Program-made: the position numbers and the translations under genes
The notes under the pieces: model-generated
The model's database searches: none
The model's input: the letters and a program-made list of their open reading frames with translations, nothing else
Told to the model about the DNA's origin: nothing
NCBI GenBank assembly: GCA_028683385.1
Contig: JAQUIJ010000003.1
Span: 186,001-250,000 of the forward strand
Origin: Prolixibacteraceae bacterium
GTDB lineage: Bacteria; Bacteroidota; Bacteroidia; Bacteroidales; Prolixibacteraceae
Reading direction: 5' to 3'
Length of the DNA: 64,000 nucleotides
Shown: piece after piece, positions 9,053-17,460 of the stretch
Position numbering within the stretch: position 1 is the first letter of the stretch
Layout of the letters: the number at the start of each line of letters is the position of its first letter

Positions 9053-10993
9053 ATGAAGAAATTACTCTTCCTGATCTTGGTTCTCGCAGTTCAGTTGGTT
9101 CAGGCACAGGCTCCCGATCCTGATTTCAATGATAAGGCAGCTTTCAACGACAGCCGTATATATCAGAAGTCAGCCGGTTATGCAGAATCAGCAGATTACG
9201 CATCCACTGATGTGATTTATCAGCGACTGAATTTTACGGTCGACCCGGCAGTGAATTATATTTCCGGATCGGTCTTTTCTTCCGTAAAATTTCTAAATGA
9301 CAATGTCTCCCAAATTCGGTTTGATTTGGCTGACGCGATGATTGTTGACTCGGTTCAGTACAACCAGAAGAAGATTGTTTTTGAGCATTCAGCGAATAAA
9401 ATCAGTATCACTTTACCTTCGTCGGTTGTTAAAAGCTCGATAGGTTCGGTCGAGATTTTTTATCACGGAGCGCCTCTTCAGAACGGAATGGGTTCGTTTG
9501 TCGCTTCAACACACAATACTAATCCGATTATCTGGACATTGTCGGAACCATATGGAGCAAAGGATTGGTGGCCCTGTAAGGAAAGTTTGACTGATAAAAT
9601 TGATTCGATCGATATTTATATTACCTGCCCTCAACAATATTTGGCAGCCAGTAATGGTAAATTGGTTGAAGATAAAATATCAGGACAAAATCGCACGGCT
9701 CATTGGTCGCACCGGTTCCCGATAGCCACTTATTTGGTTGGAATTGCTGTTACGAATTACGAAACTTATTCAGACTTTCTCGATTTGCCCGACGGGAAAA
9801 AGATTGAAGTTCTCAATTACGTTTATCCGGAATACCTCGCTACTGCTAAAAGCCAATCGGCTGACATACTTAATATTCTGTCATTCTACAATTCGAAATT
9901 TATAACCTACCCATTTGCCAGCGAAAAATACGGACACGCCCAATTTGGATGGGGTGGGGGAATGGAGCACCAGACCATGAGTTTCATGACTAATCTGGAT
10001 TTTGAATTGGTGGCACACGAAATGGCGCATCAATGGTTTGGTGATTACATTACATTGGCAAGCTGGCACGACATCTGGCTAAACGAAGGTCTTGCAACGT
10101 ACCTAACCGGATTGACATACGAGAGCCTGCTAAATGGCCAATATTGGCAATCGTGGAAAGATATTCAGGTCAATCGGATTATTTCGTCGCCAAGTGGTTC
10201 GGTATATGTGGCCGATACAACTAGTGTTAATCGGATTTTCAATGGACGATTATCGTATTCAAAAGGTGCCTATTTGCTGCATATGCTCCGTTGGGAGATT
10301 GGCGATTCGTTGTTTTTCAAAGGCCTCAAAAACTACCTGAAAGATCCTGAAATTGCCAATGGATTTGCTAGTCAGGAAAAATTTGTAGCACAGATGGAAG
10401 CCGCTGCCGATACTTCGTTTACCGAGTTCTTTAAAGATTGGTATTATGGCGAAGGATATCCAATTTACCGGCTGACTTATTATACTGACTATGGCGATTT
10501 CGGGAAACAAAAGCTACGGATCAGTCAAACTTCTTCAGATTCTTCGGTTGATTTTTTCGAAATGCACATTCCGGTCAGGATTTGGAAGGACGGGAAATTT
10601 ACCGATTTGCGTTTATACAACACGAGCCAAAATCAGGAATTTGTAATTTCAGATACCAAAGTTGCTCGGATCGAGTTTGATCCGGATAAATGGTTGATTG
10701 CCAAGTCAGATCTAGTCGATGCAGTTCTGCATGTTTCTGAAATAGAAGACATTCAGATAATTCCTGAAAATAAATCAGAAAGCATCAGGATAATAATACC
10801 TGAAAATTCAGGAAAAGGAGAATTCCGAATTGTGGATTTAAGTGGCCGGATTGTGAAGAGCTGCGAATTATTCGAAACCGATTCCAAAATCGCAACGAGC
10901 GATTTGCGAAGTGGATTTTATTTGGTTGAAGTGAAATCCGGGAAATTTAGGAAAACCGAAAAGATTCTACTCAGCCCACGTCAGGCTGAATAG
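9053..10993 (+). CDS. M1 family aminopeptidase with type IX sorting domain
   Basis: A secreted zinc metallopeptidase of about 646 residues. The ATG at 9053 starts a clear signal peptide (MKKLLFLILVLAVQLVQAQ); the earlier GTG at 9002 would bury it. The M1 exopeptidase motif appears as GGGMEHQT, and the zinc site HEMAHQW (about residue 322) has its third ligand Glu in WLNEGLATY. The last 75 residues form a type IX secretion sorting domain (GEFRIVDLSGRIVKS, LRSGFYLVEV). It should therefore be exported and possibly anchored to the surface, trimming peptides outside the cell. All catalytic residues are present. Confidence 0.92.
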   Translation: MKKLLFLILVLAVQLVQAQAPDPDFNDKAAFNDSRIYQKSAGYAESADYASTDVIYQRLNFTVDPAVNYISGSVFSSVKFLNDNVSQIRFDLADAMIVDSVQYNQKKIVFEHSANKISITLPSSVVKSSIGSVEIFYHGAPLQNGMGSFVASTHNTNPIIWTLSEPYGAKDWWPCKESLTDKIDSIDIYITCPQQYLAASNGKLVEDKISGQNRTAHWSHRFPIATYLVGIAVTNYETYSDFLDLPDGKKIEVLNYVYPEYLATAKSQSADILNILSFYNSKFITYPFASEKYGHAQFGWGGGMEHQTMSFMTNLDFELVAHEMAHQWFGDYITLASWHDIWLNEGLATYLTGLTYESLLNGQYWQSWKDIQVNRIISSPSGSVYVADTTSVNRIFNGRLSYSKGAYLLHMLRWEIGDSLFFKGLKNYLKDPEIANGFASQEKFVAQMEAAADTSFTEFFKDWYYGEGYPIYRLTYYTDYGDFGKQKLRISQTSSDSSVDFFEMHIPVRIWKDGKFTDLRLYNTSQNQEFVISDTKVARIEFDPDKWLIAKSDLVDAVLHVSEIEDIQIIPENKSESIRIIIPENSGKGEFRIVDLSGRIVKSCELFETDSKIATSDLRSGFYLVEVKSGKFRKTEKILLSPRQAE

Positions 10994-11017
10994 CTTTGCT
11001 TCCGGCAATAAGTTCAA

Positions 11018-11536
11018 TTATTCTGGTAAATTTTGTGTTGGTGGAACTACTGGTGGTGTTGCTGGGGGAGTCGCAACCGGTTTTGGTTCTTTAAAAAGTT
11101 TCACTTGAACTGCAGTTGGCCCTTTTTGTCCCATTTCTACTTCGTAATTCACAAGATTTCCTTCTTTAATGTCTTCGAGAAGATTATTTACATGCACAAA
11201 AACGCTTTCCTGAGTCTCTAAATCGCGGATGAATCCGAACCCTTTTGAAGTGTTGAAGAAAGTTACAGAACCTTTTCTGATCGGATCGAAAACTTGATTT
11301 GGATCACTTTTTGGTATGCTGATTTCAATATCTTCGAGATTAATTACTTTTTTCAGGGAAGGATCCGGAGGGGTTGAAGTGATCATCCCATTTTCGTCAA
11401 CATAGGCTATCATATCGTCAAAGCTGCCCTTATCACTATCTTTCCGGGTCATCTTTTTCATTTCTTTTTCTTTTCTCTTTTTCTCTTTCTTATTTCTTAC
11501 TTCTTTTTTGTTGAACGATTCTTGTGATCTACTCAT
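11018..11536 (-). CDS. Cold-shock domain protein with charged N-terminal extension
   Basis: Residues about 88-155 form a cold-shock domain with the RNP1-like GFGFI and RNP2-like VFVHV motifs that bind single-stranded nucleic acid. The first 40 residues are extremely Lys/Glu-rich, and an acidic linker follows. The tail is Pro/Thr-rich. This long layout is common among Bacteroidota cold-shock proteins, unlike the 70-residue E. coli CspA. It is probably an RNA chaperone. It is convergent with the aminopeptidase gene with only 24 bases between stops and no obvious terminator. Confidence 0.9.
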   Translation of the reverse strand: MSRSQESFNKKEVRNKKEKKRKEKEMKKMTRKDSDKGSFDDMIAYVDENGMITSTPPDPSLKKVINLEDIEISIPKSDPNQVFDPIRKGSVTFFNTSKGFGFIRDLETQESVFVHVNNLLEDIKEGNLVNYEVEMGQKGPTAVQVKLFKEPKPVATPPATPPVVPPTQNLPE

Positions 11537-11881
11537 GTTTCAATTTAATTTTATGTACAAATATAATTTCCGTATAAAAATGCAAATAATTGCATCAATT
11601 CCCAAGACAGTATTTTTCCCAAATGTACACTTTTAATTTAGTGTTTTGAAATATTTCTGTTTTTAACCATGTATTGAACATTCGAAATGCTCATTTAATC
11701 ACAGCTTTAGCTAATCTTTCGTAAAATAGGAGTGTCAAAAAAACATTGAATCTGGTCATTCCCAGACTTCCTGTTTTATTATCCGAAACTCAATCCTGAA
11801 TAAATAGACATCTTTTGGGTTGCGATAAACTTAAATTGCCGAATTTGTATCCGAAACTGAACCCACGGGAAATGTTCATTT
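11537..11881. other. Non-coding interval
   Basis: AT-rich sequence between the cold-shock and VOC genes, both on the minus strand. It should carry the cold-shock gene's promoter and 5' leader. No strong hairpin, repeat or consensus box was seen. Confidence 0.4.
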
Positions 11882-12271
11882 TCAGGATGGTTCTATCAAA
11901 TCCCAGAGATTTCCATACAGGTCGGCAAAAACGGCTACTGTACCATAAGGTTCTACCAAAGGTTCGCGTACAATTTGGACATTCTGATCCAGTAAATTTT
12001 GATAATCACGCTTGAAATTGTCGGTATTCAGAAATAGAAAAACCCTTCCTCCTGTTTGGTTTCCCACTCGGATTGTTTGTTCGTCGGTGACAGCTTTCGC
12101 GAGTAAAAGACTACATTCTGAAGAGTTGGGAGGTGCAATCCTTACCCAACGTTTTGTTTCGCTCATAACCGTGTCTTCAATTAGTCTGAAATGCAATTTT
12201 TGGATGTAAAACTCAATGGCTTCATCATAGTCAGCCACCACCAAAGCAATCTGTGCGATATACTGTTTCAT
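11882..12271 (-). CDS. VOC family (glyoxalase/dioxygenase fold) protein
   Basis: A 129-residue single-domain protein with the VOC pattern: an N-terminal strand (IAQIALVVADYDEAIEFY) and a C-terminal metal-ligand region (YGTVAVFADLYGNLWDLIE). Proteins of this size act as dimers and include glyoxalases, resistance proteins and dioxygenases. The substrate cannot be told from the sequence. The gene stands alone on the minus strand, divergent from the PKD-protein gene. Confidence 0.85.
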   Translation of the reverse strand: MKQYIAQIALVVADYDEAIEFYIQKLHFRLIEDTVMSETKRWVRIAPPNSSECSLLLAKAVTDEQTIRVGNQTGGRVFLFLNTDNFKRDYQNLLDQNVQIVREPLVEPYGTVAVFADLYGNLWDLIEPS

Positions 12272-12447
12272 TTCTGAATGAGTTTGATGAGAGTCAGTAA
12301 AAGTAGTTGAAAATTCTGCATCCCAAATCTTTCACGTTCTTCGATTTTCCAACTCTTTGTTCTATGCCCTTTGCTCTTTCCCATTATTACGCAACCTTTT
12401 ACGACAATGTCCCGTCTAGTTATTACAATTGTTCAAAAACTGCACCT

Positions 12448-14478
12448 ATGAGAAAACTTTTACTTTTTACATTGATGCTATTTGGCCTGATGACAAGCGC
12501 ACAAACCAGCATTACCAACGGCAATTGCAAGGCACAATTTAAATATGCAGTGAATACCCAGATCATGACGCTTTTGCCAGCAACAGCTATTAATTTTTAC
12601 GACAGGTCTGAAGGGTTAGTTAAAGAATGGTATTGGGATTTTGGCGATGGGAATACCAGTCGTGAGCAAAACCCGATGTTTATTTTTAACCATCCGCAAG
12701 GTGGCACAACCGTAAAAATGAGTCCTTACCGTACAGTGAGCCTGACAGTTTTGACTTCGGATGAATGTAAAAGCTTCTATTCCGAAACAATCAACATCAT
12801 GGATGGAACTCCCTATGTTGCACCGGATTGCATGGCAAGGTTTAAATATTACCAAACGGCTTACGATGCAGTGGGTGGAACAGCCTCTTTTCAGTTGACA
12901 AATCTTTCAGAAGGTGATTCGTTGAAATACGAATGGCAGTTCGACAATGGAAAAACCAGTACTGAGAAAGAACCAACAGTAACTTTTGACCTGACACAAC
13001 CAGAGCACAAAGTTTGCCTAACTGTTTCAGGAAAGAATAAATGCATGGACACTTTCTGTGATGCAGTTTATATTGTTGATCCAAATATCCCAATTGTTGA
13101 ACCAGCCAAATGCTATACTGGGTTTGGTTATACGGCAAATTACGACATTAAAACCCTGGTTCCAGCCTTGGTATTAGATTTCTATTCGAAAGCGACTCCG
13201 GAAGCGACTGAATGGAAATGGGATTTTGGCGATGGAGAAACGAGCAGCGAAGCCAATCCAACGCATATCTTTAACTTGCCGATTGGAACCAATCCGCTTG
13301 CCGATCCAAATCCATTCCGGAAAGTTTGCCTAACGGTAAAGACATCTTCAGGTTGCCTGGCTTCCTATTGCGAGACCATTAATATATACATGAATACCAC
13401 TCCTCCAGTTGAACCTTCGGCCAATTGTCATGCATGGTTTAAATACTACCGACCAACCGACGTAATCAGCATTCCTGAAGTAATTCCATATAAATTAGTC
13501 GATGCTTCGGAAGGCAAAGTGGTCAGTCGAATCTGGCAATTTGAGGATGGCACAACCAGTACCGAAGCAGAACCATTGGTTAGTTTCGATTTTCAGAAGC
13601 CTACCCAGAAAGTTTGCCTGACCATTTATACAGCCGATAGTTGTTCGAGTACCTGGTGCGAGGTGATTTATGTGACCGCGCCTAAAGTGGATACCGTTTA
13701 TTCTGAGAAACCTGTTCTGAATGGTTATGCCATGCGTTATAAATCAAGTTTCCCAATTCAGATGTCATCGTGTCAGGGGTATGCTATGGCTCAAGTTTAT
13801 CTGAAAGATTCGCTTATCAATGCCAGTCATTACGTTTGGTCAAATGGCGTCGAAGGTCAGGAAGTAAAAGGACTTTGCCCCACTCAAAGCTATTCTGTAA
13901 AAGCCTTAACTCCGGATGGAACCATCGTTTCAGGAACATTTATTTTTAACTCGGATGGAACGGTTACTGAAGTTCCGATTAATTGGTACATTACCGGAGC
14001 CCGCAACAACTGGCAGATTCAGTACGACCTGATTGATAAAAATTACACGGTTGAATGGCGACTTTGCGATGGAACAATTGTCAGAAGTGATAGTATTCCG
14101 CTTAATTCAATCAACTGCGGCACGAGCCAATCGAATCTGATATTGAAAGATGCGTCAGGAAATGTGGTTTACTCCGAAAATATTTCGCTGAAAATGTTGG
14201 CCACTTATCTGAATCCTGATCAGACTACACCTTCAATCAAATTCTTCCCAAATCCGGTGACTGATGTACTGAATATTCAATATTCCGGAAGCAGTTTGAA
14301 CGAATTGCAGATCGAAATTTGTGATATTTCCGGACGGAGCGTTATGCTTGAAAAGTTTTACAATGTTGAGCCTGGAGAGCAGATTAGCCTGAATGTAACT
14401 TCAATTCGCAAAGGAATTTATCTGTGCCGAATGATTTCAGGTAAACAAATCATTGGAGTTGAAAAGTTTAGCAAATAA
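12448..14478 (+). CDS. Secreted protein with four PKD repeats and type IX sorting domain
   Basis: The chosen start (ATG at 12448) gives a signal peptide (MRKLLLFTLMLFGLMTSAQ). The frame continues upstream to 12307 without signal-like sequence. The mature part holds four PKD-type beta-sandwich repeats. Repeats 1 and 3 contain WDFGDG, while 2 and 4 have QFDNG or QFEDG; most repeats keep a pair of Cys. A further beta region and a type IX sorting domain (IEICDISGRSVMLEK, RKGIYLCRM) follow. It is probably a surface adhesin or carbohydrate/protein-binding scaffold; no catalytic domain is visible. Confidence 0.88.
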   Translation: MRKLLLFTLMLFGLMTSAQTSITNGNCKAQFKYAVNTQIMTLLPATAINFYDRSEGLVKEWYWDFGDGNTSREQNPMFIFNHPQGGTTVKMSPYRTVSLTVLTSDECKSFYSETINIMDGTPYVAPDCMARFKYYQTAYDAVGGTASFQLTNLSEGDSLKYEWQFDNGKTSTEKEPTVTFDLTQPEHKVCLTVSGKNKCMDTFCDAVYIVDPNIPIVEPAKCYTGFGYTANYDIKTLVPALVLDFYSKATPEATEWKWDFGDGETSSEANPTHIFNLPIGTNPLADPNPFRKVCLTVKTSSGCLASYCETINIYMNTTPPVEPSANCHAWFKYYRPTDVISIPEVIPYKLVDASEGKVVSRIWQFEDGTTSTEAEPLVSFDFQKPTQKVCLTIYTADSCSSTWCEVIYVTAPKVDTVYSEKPVLNGYAMRYKSSFPIQMSSCQGYAMAQVYLKDSLINASHYVWSNGVEGQEVKGLCPTQSYSVKALTPDGTIVSGTFIFNSDGTVTEVPINWYITGARNNWQIQYDLIDKNYTVEWRLCDGTIVRSDSIPLNSINCGTSQSNLILKDASGNVVYSENISLKMLATYLNPDQTTPSIKFFPNPVTDVLNIQYSGSSLNELQIEICDISGRSVMLEKFYNVEPGEQISLNVTSIRKGIYLCRMISGKQIIGVEKFSK

Positions 14479-14493
14479 GAAGAACTAATAGCA

Positions 14494-14550
14494 GCCTTAA
14501 AGCAAACTCAGCGGGTGACTCGAAGTCACCCGCTGAGTTTGCTTTAAGGC
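14494..14550. terminator. Very long perfect hairpin between convergent genes
   Basis: Arms 14494-14520 and 14524-14550 are perfectly complementary over 27 bp, with loop CGA. It sits 15 bases after the PKD-protein stop and 10 bases before the fucosidase stop, so it likely ends both transcripts. It lacks a classic T run directly after the stem on the plus strand. Confidence 0.7.
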
Positions 14551-14560
14551 ATATCCAATT

Positions 14561-16096
14561 TTATTTCTTAAACTCAATCTTAAGTGTAGCCACCTGCCAT
14601 TCGGGTAATTTAGTCGGTTTGTTGATGACCAATGCATCGCCTTCCTGCTTCCATGCCAGTTTTTCGTTACTACCCAATAGTTTAACCGAAGCTATGCTTT
14701 TGGAGTTTACTTTAGAATTTTTACCCAGCGAAGTAATCTTGATTTCACCAGTTGGTTTACTCATGCAGAATGCATATAGTGTTTCTCCTTTGGTCGTAAA
14801 ACGAATATCGGCGGATTCGTAGGGACGCACATCTTTTACTCCTCCAAATTGGCCTTTTTCCTGATTCTTTTTGGTTGAAGGACCTTCGCCGTAGATTTTC
14901 CAAGGGCGAGTTCCATAAATTGCCTCACCATTAACTGGTGTCCATTTGGCAATCTCATCCAGAATATTCAGGACATCGGGTTCGAGATCGCCTTCCGGAG
15001 TTTGAACTACGTTGAGCAGTAAATTGCCGTTTTTACTTACAATATCAACCAACATCTGAATCACCTCGGTTCCGGTCATGTATTTCTGGCCAGTACGGTA
15101 ATACCAGTCGCCAATCGAAGTGTCGGTTTGCCAAGGGAACGGACTGATTGAATCCAGCGCTCCGCGTTCAACATCCTGCACCCAGCGGCCTTCAGATGCG
15201 CGTAATTTGGCCGTGTAAACTGCATCCAATTTTCCACCGTTTTTGGCCATATCCTGATTGTAATAATGAGCCAGCATGGTGCGTCCAACTTCACCAAATG
15301 GCAATTCGCTGTCAGAATAAAGCAGGTCTGGATGATACATGTCGATCAGTTCGGTAATTTTTGCTAACCAGTCTTTTTGGTTTTCAGGATCGTTGGTTAA
15401 CCATTCCTTGTCGTCGGGAGCGGCTTTTTTATGGTATAAATCGGCATATTGTTCGTCGTTCCCATCGTAGGGCACTCCGGCCATTGGCCCGGTTTTGTCA
15501 GCGCCACGGGCACTCTGAAACCACGTGTAACTGGCGCCCAAATGTTCGGAAACTCCAAAGCGTAAACCTTCTTTCTTGGCAGCTTTTTGCCACAAGCCAA
15601 CTACATCTTTCTTAGGACCCATATTCACCGAATTCCATTTGTGAAGTTTCGAGTTCCACAGGAAAAAATTGTCGTGGTGAGTTCCCATGCTGACAAAATA
15701 TTTGGCTCCCACCTTTTTGTAAAGAGCCATTAGTTTTTCAGGATCCCAGCGCTCAGCTTTCCATAAAGGGATAATGTCTTTGTACCCAAATTTCGATGGA
15801 TGTCCGTATTTTTTCAGGTGATCTTCGTATTGCCGCGATTCCCATTTCCCGTCCTGGATGTACATGTTCCGGGCATACCAATCGCCCTCGCGTGGAACTG
15901 CCTGTGGTCCCCAGTGTGCCCAGATGCCAAATTTGGCATCGCGAAACCATTCGGGATATTGGTACTCTTTAAACGACTCGTCGGTTGTTGTAAATTTTGT
16001 AGGCAGTGCTTTTTTAGGTTGTGCTGAAACTGATATTCCGAGGACAATAAAAAGCAAACTTGTTAGCCTGATTCTTTTGAATAGATTAGTTTTCAT
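14561..16096 (-). CDS. Alpha-L-fucosidase, GH29
   Basis: A 511-residue secreted glycosidase with signal peptide (MKTNLFKRIRLTSLLFIVLGISVSA by position). It has a GH29 (beta/alpha)8 catalytic domain (KFGIWAHWGPQAVP, KYFVSMGTHHDNF, LRFGVSEHLG) and a C-terminal beta domain. The nucleophile Asp is expected in PDLLYSDSELPFG. GH29 enzymes remove alpha-L-fucose, and some also accept alpha-L-galactosides. It should act in the periplasm or outside the cell. It lies next to GDP-sugar biosynthetic genes on the same strand, separated by 139 bases and a weak hairpin. No SusC/D pair is nearby, so it is not part of a classic polysaccharide utilisation locus here. Confidence 0.92.
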   Translation of the reverse strand: MKTNLFKRIRLTSLLFIVLGISVSAQPKKALPTKFTTTDESFKEYQYPEWFRDAKFGIWAHWGPQAVPREGDWYARNMYIQDGKWESRQYEDHLKKYGHPSKFGYKDIIPLWKAERWDPEKLMALYKKVGAKYFVSMGTHHDNFFLWNSKLHKWNSVNMGPKKDVVGLWQKAAKKEGLRFGVSEHLGASYTWFQSARGADKTGPMAGVPYDGNDEQYADLYHKKAAPDDKEWLTNDPENQKDWLAKITELIDMYHPDLLYSDSELPFGEVGRTMLAHYYNQDMAKNGGKLDAVYTAKLRASEGRWVQDVERGALDSISPFPWQTDTSIGDWYYRTGQKYMTGTEVIQMLVDIVSKNGNLLLNVVQTPEGDLEPDVLNILDEIAKWTPVNGEAIYGTRPWKIYGEGPSTKKNQEKGQFGGVKDVRPYESADIRFTTKGETLYAFCMSKPTGEIKITSLGKNSKVNSKSIASVKLLGSNEKLAWKQEGDALVINKPTKLPEWQVATLKIEFKK

Positions 16097-16156
16097 GGTG
16101 TTAGTTTTAAATTTTAATTCAAGGTTTTACTTAGGTAAAGGAATAGGTATAGTGAA

Positions 16157-16176
16157 ACTCTCCAAAAGAGGAGAGT
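16157..16176 (-). terminator. Weak hairpin between manC and the fucosidase gene
   Basis: Arms ACTCTCC and GGAGAGT (7 bp) flank a 6-base loop, with only three T after it on the minus strand. It may partly end manC transcription. Confidence 0.3.
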
Positions 16177-16235
16177 CTATTTCAATGAAGAAAATGCTTG
16201 CTGAATTTATTTCAGCACACGAATTAAAAGAAGGT

Positions 16236-17318
16236 TTACAGGTACTGATCCAGCTTTCTTCTGGTGATTTCTCCGACCACACCTTTGATTTCTTCGGCAT
16301 GATCGCGCTTGCAAACCAAAATGGTATCGCCGTCTTTCACCACAATCACATCGTCCATCCCAACAACTGCGACTAAACTGCCCGGAGCATAAACGTACGA
16401 GTTTTTGGTATCCTGAAAAATAACCTCACCGGTACCTGTATTCTGGTTCTCGTCTTTTCGCTGATCGTATTTATAAACTTCCTCCCAGCTCCCGAGGTCG
16501 TTCCAAACAAAATCGCCTTGCACCAGAAAAACATTATCCGCTTTTTCCATGATGCCATAGTCAATCGAAATGGAGTCAACCTGGTTGTAAATTTTGTCCA
16601 GAACCTCTTCGTAGCTTGCAGTCCCGATCGTTTCTGCGATTTTTTGCAGGTCTGCATATAAATTTGGAGCGTATTTCTGAACGGCTTCCAGAAAGACAGA
16701 AACCTTAAATACGAAGATTCCGGCATTCCAGAAGAATTTTCCGGAGTCGACATACGATTGAGCAGTTTCCAGATTGGGTTTTTCCACGAAGCGATTGACC
16801 GCAAACGATTTGATGGTTTGTCCAATTTTAATTTCATCGGCAATTTCAATGTATCCGTAGCCAGTGGCCGGTGCATTTGGCGTAATTCCGATGGTCACGA
16901 TTCCATTCTTTTCTTCGGCTATTTTTGCTGCAGATTCAATCGTTTCCTGAAAAAGCTTATCATTTTGGGTCAGGTGGTCGGCTGGCGAAACAATCATGAT
17001 TCCGTCAGGATCGTTTTTGGCAATAAACAAAGCTGCCAGTCCAATTGCCGGGAGTGTGTTTTTTCCCACCGGTTCGTAAATCAGATTTTCTTTCAGAAGC
17101 CTTGAAGTTTGTTGTTCCAGAACCTCTTTTTGCCCTTTGTTTGAAACCACGTAAATACTTTCATCGGGAATGAAATTGGCAAAACGACTGATAGTAGCCT
17201 GAATCAGCGATTCGTTTCCGAAGATGGTCAGGAATTGTTTTGGGTTTGCCTTGCGGCTTCTTGGCCAAAAACGTGTGCCAGATCCACCGGCCATTATCAG
17301 GCAATGTTTGTTGCTCAT
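16236..17318 (-). CDS. manC: Mannose-1-phosphate guanylyltransferase
   Basis: Makes GDP-mannose from mannose-1-phosphate and GTP in the cytoplasm. The 360-residue length matches the monofunctional type without the phosphomannose isomerase domain. The nucleotide-binding signature AGGSGTRFWP is at residues 10-19, and the sugar-binding RFVEKP motif is mid-protein; the acidic residues around VSPADHL support metal binding. GDP-mannose is the substrate of the 3,5-epimerase encoded about 1.4 kb upstream on the same strand, which ties the two together. Confidence 0.93.
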   Translation of the reverse strand: MSNKHCLIMAGGSGTRFWPRSRKANPKQFLTIFGNESLIQATISRFANFIPDESIYVVSNKGQKEVLEQQTSRLLKENLIYEPVGKNTLPAIGLAALFIAKNDPDGIMIVSPADHLTQNDKLFQETIESAAKIAEEKNGIVTIGITPNAPATGYGYIEIADEIKIGQTIKSFAVNRFVEKPNLETAQSYVDSGKFFWNAGIFVFKVSVFLEAVQKYAPNLYADLQKIAETIGTASYEEVLDKIYNQVDSISIDYGIMEKADNVFLVQGDFVWNDLGSWEEVYKYDQRKDENQNTGTGEVIFQDTKNSYVYAPGSLVAVVGMDDVIVVKDGDTILVCKRDHAEEIKGVVGEITRRKLDQYL

Positions 17319-17353
17319 AGCGTATAGTTTTTAAAAGTGGCAAAGTAAATAAA

Positions 17354-17431
17354 AGTGCCTAAAGTGACTAGAGTTCGGAGTGCCTGGAATAAAAAAATAT
17401 GGATAATGCTTTTCTTTTAACTTTAGGCACT
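17354..17431. repeat. Inverted repeat in the manC upstream region
   Basis: AGTGCCTAAAGT at 17354-17365 is repeated in inverse as ACTTTAGGCACT at 17420-17431, with further related words (agagttcggagtgcc, ctctagacact) between and beside them. It looks like a small dispersed non-coding repeat, not an operator. Confidence 0.5.
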
Positions 17432-17460
17432 CTAGACACTTAAGTTCACTTTGAACTTCA

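Noticed and set aside
11815-12015. Open frame on the plus strand (66 codons)
   Set aside because: It overlaps the end of the VOC gene on the other strand and has no family resemblance, signal or promoter.
14561-16096. Polysaccharide utilisation locus around the fucosidase
   Set aside because: No SusC/SusD pair, sugar transporter or sulfatase is present nearby; GH16 is 34 kb away.
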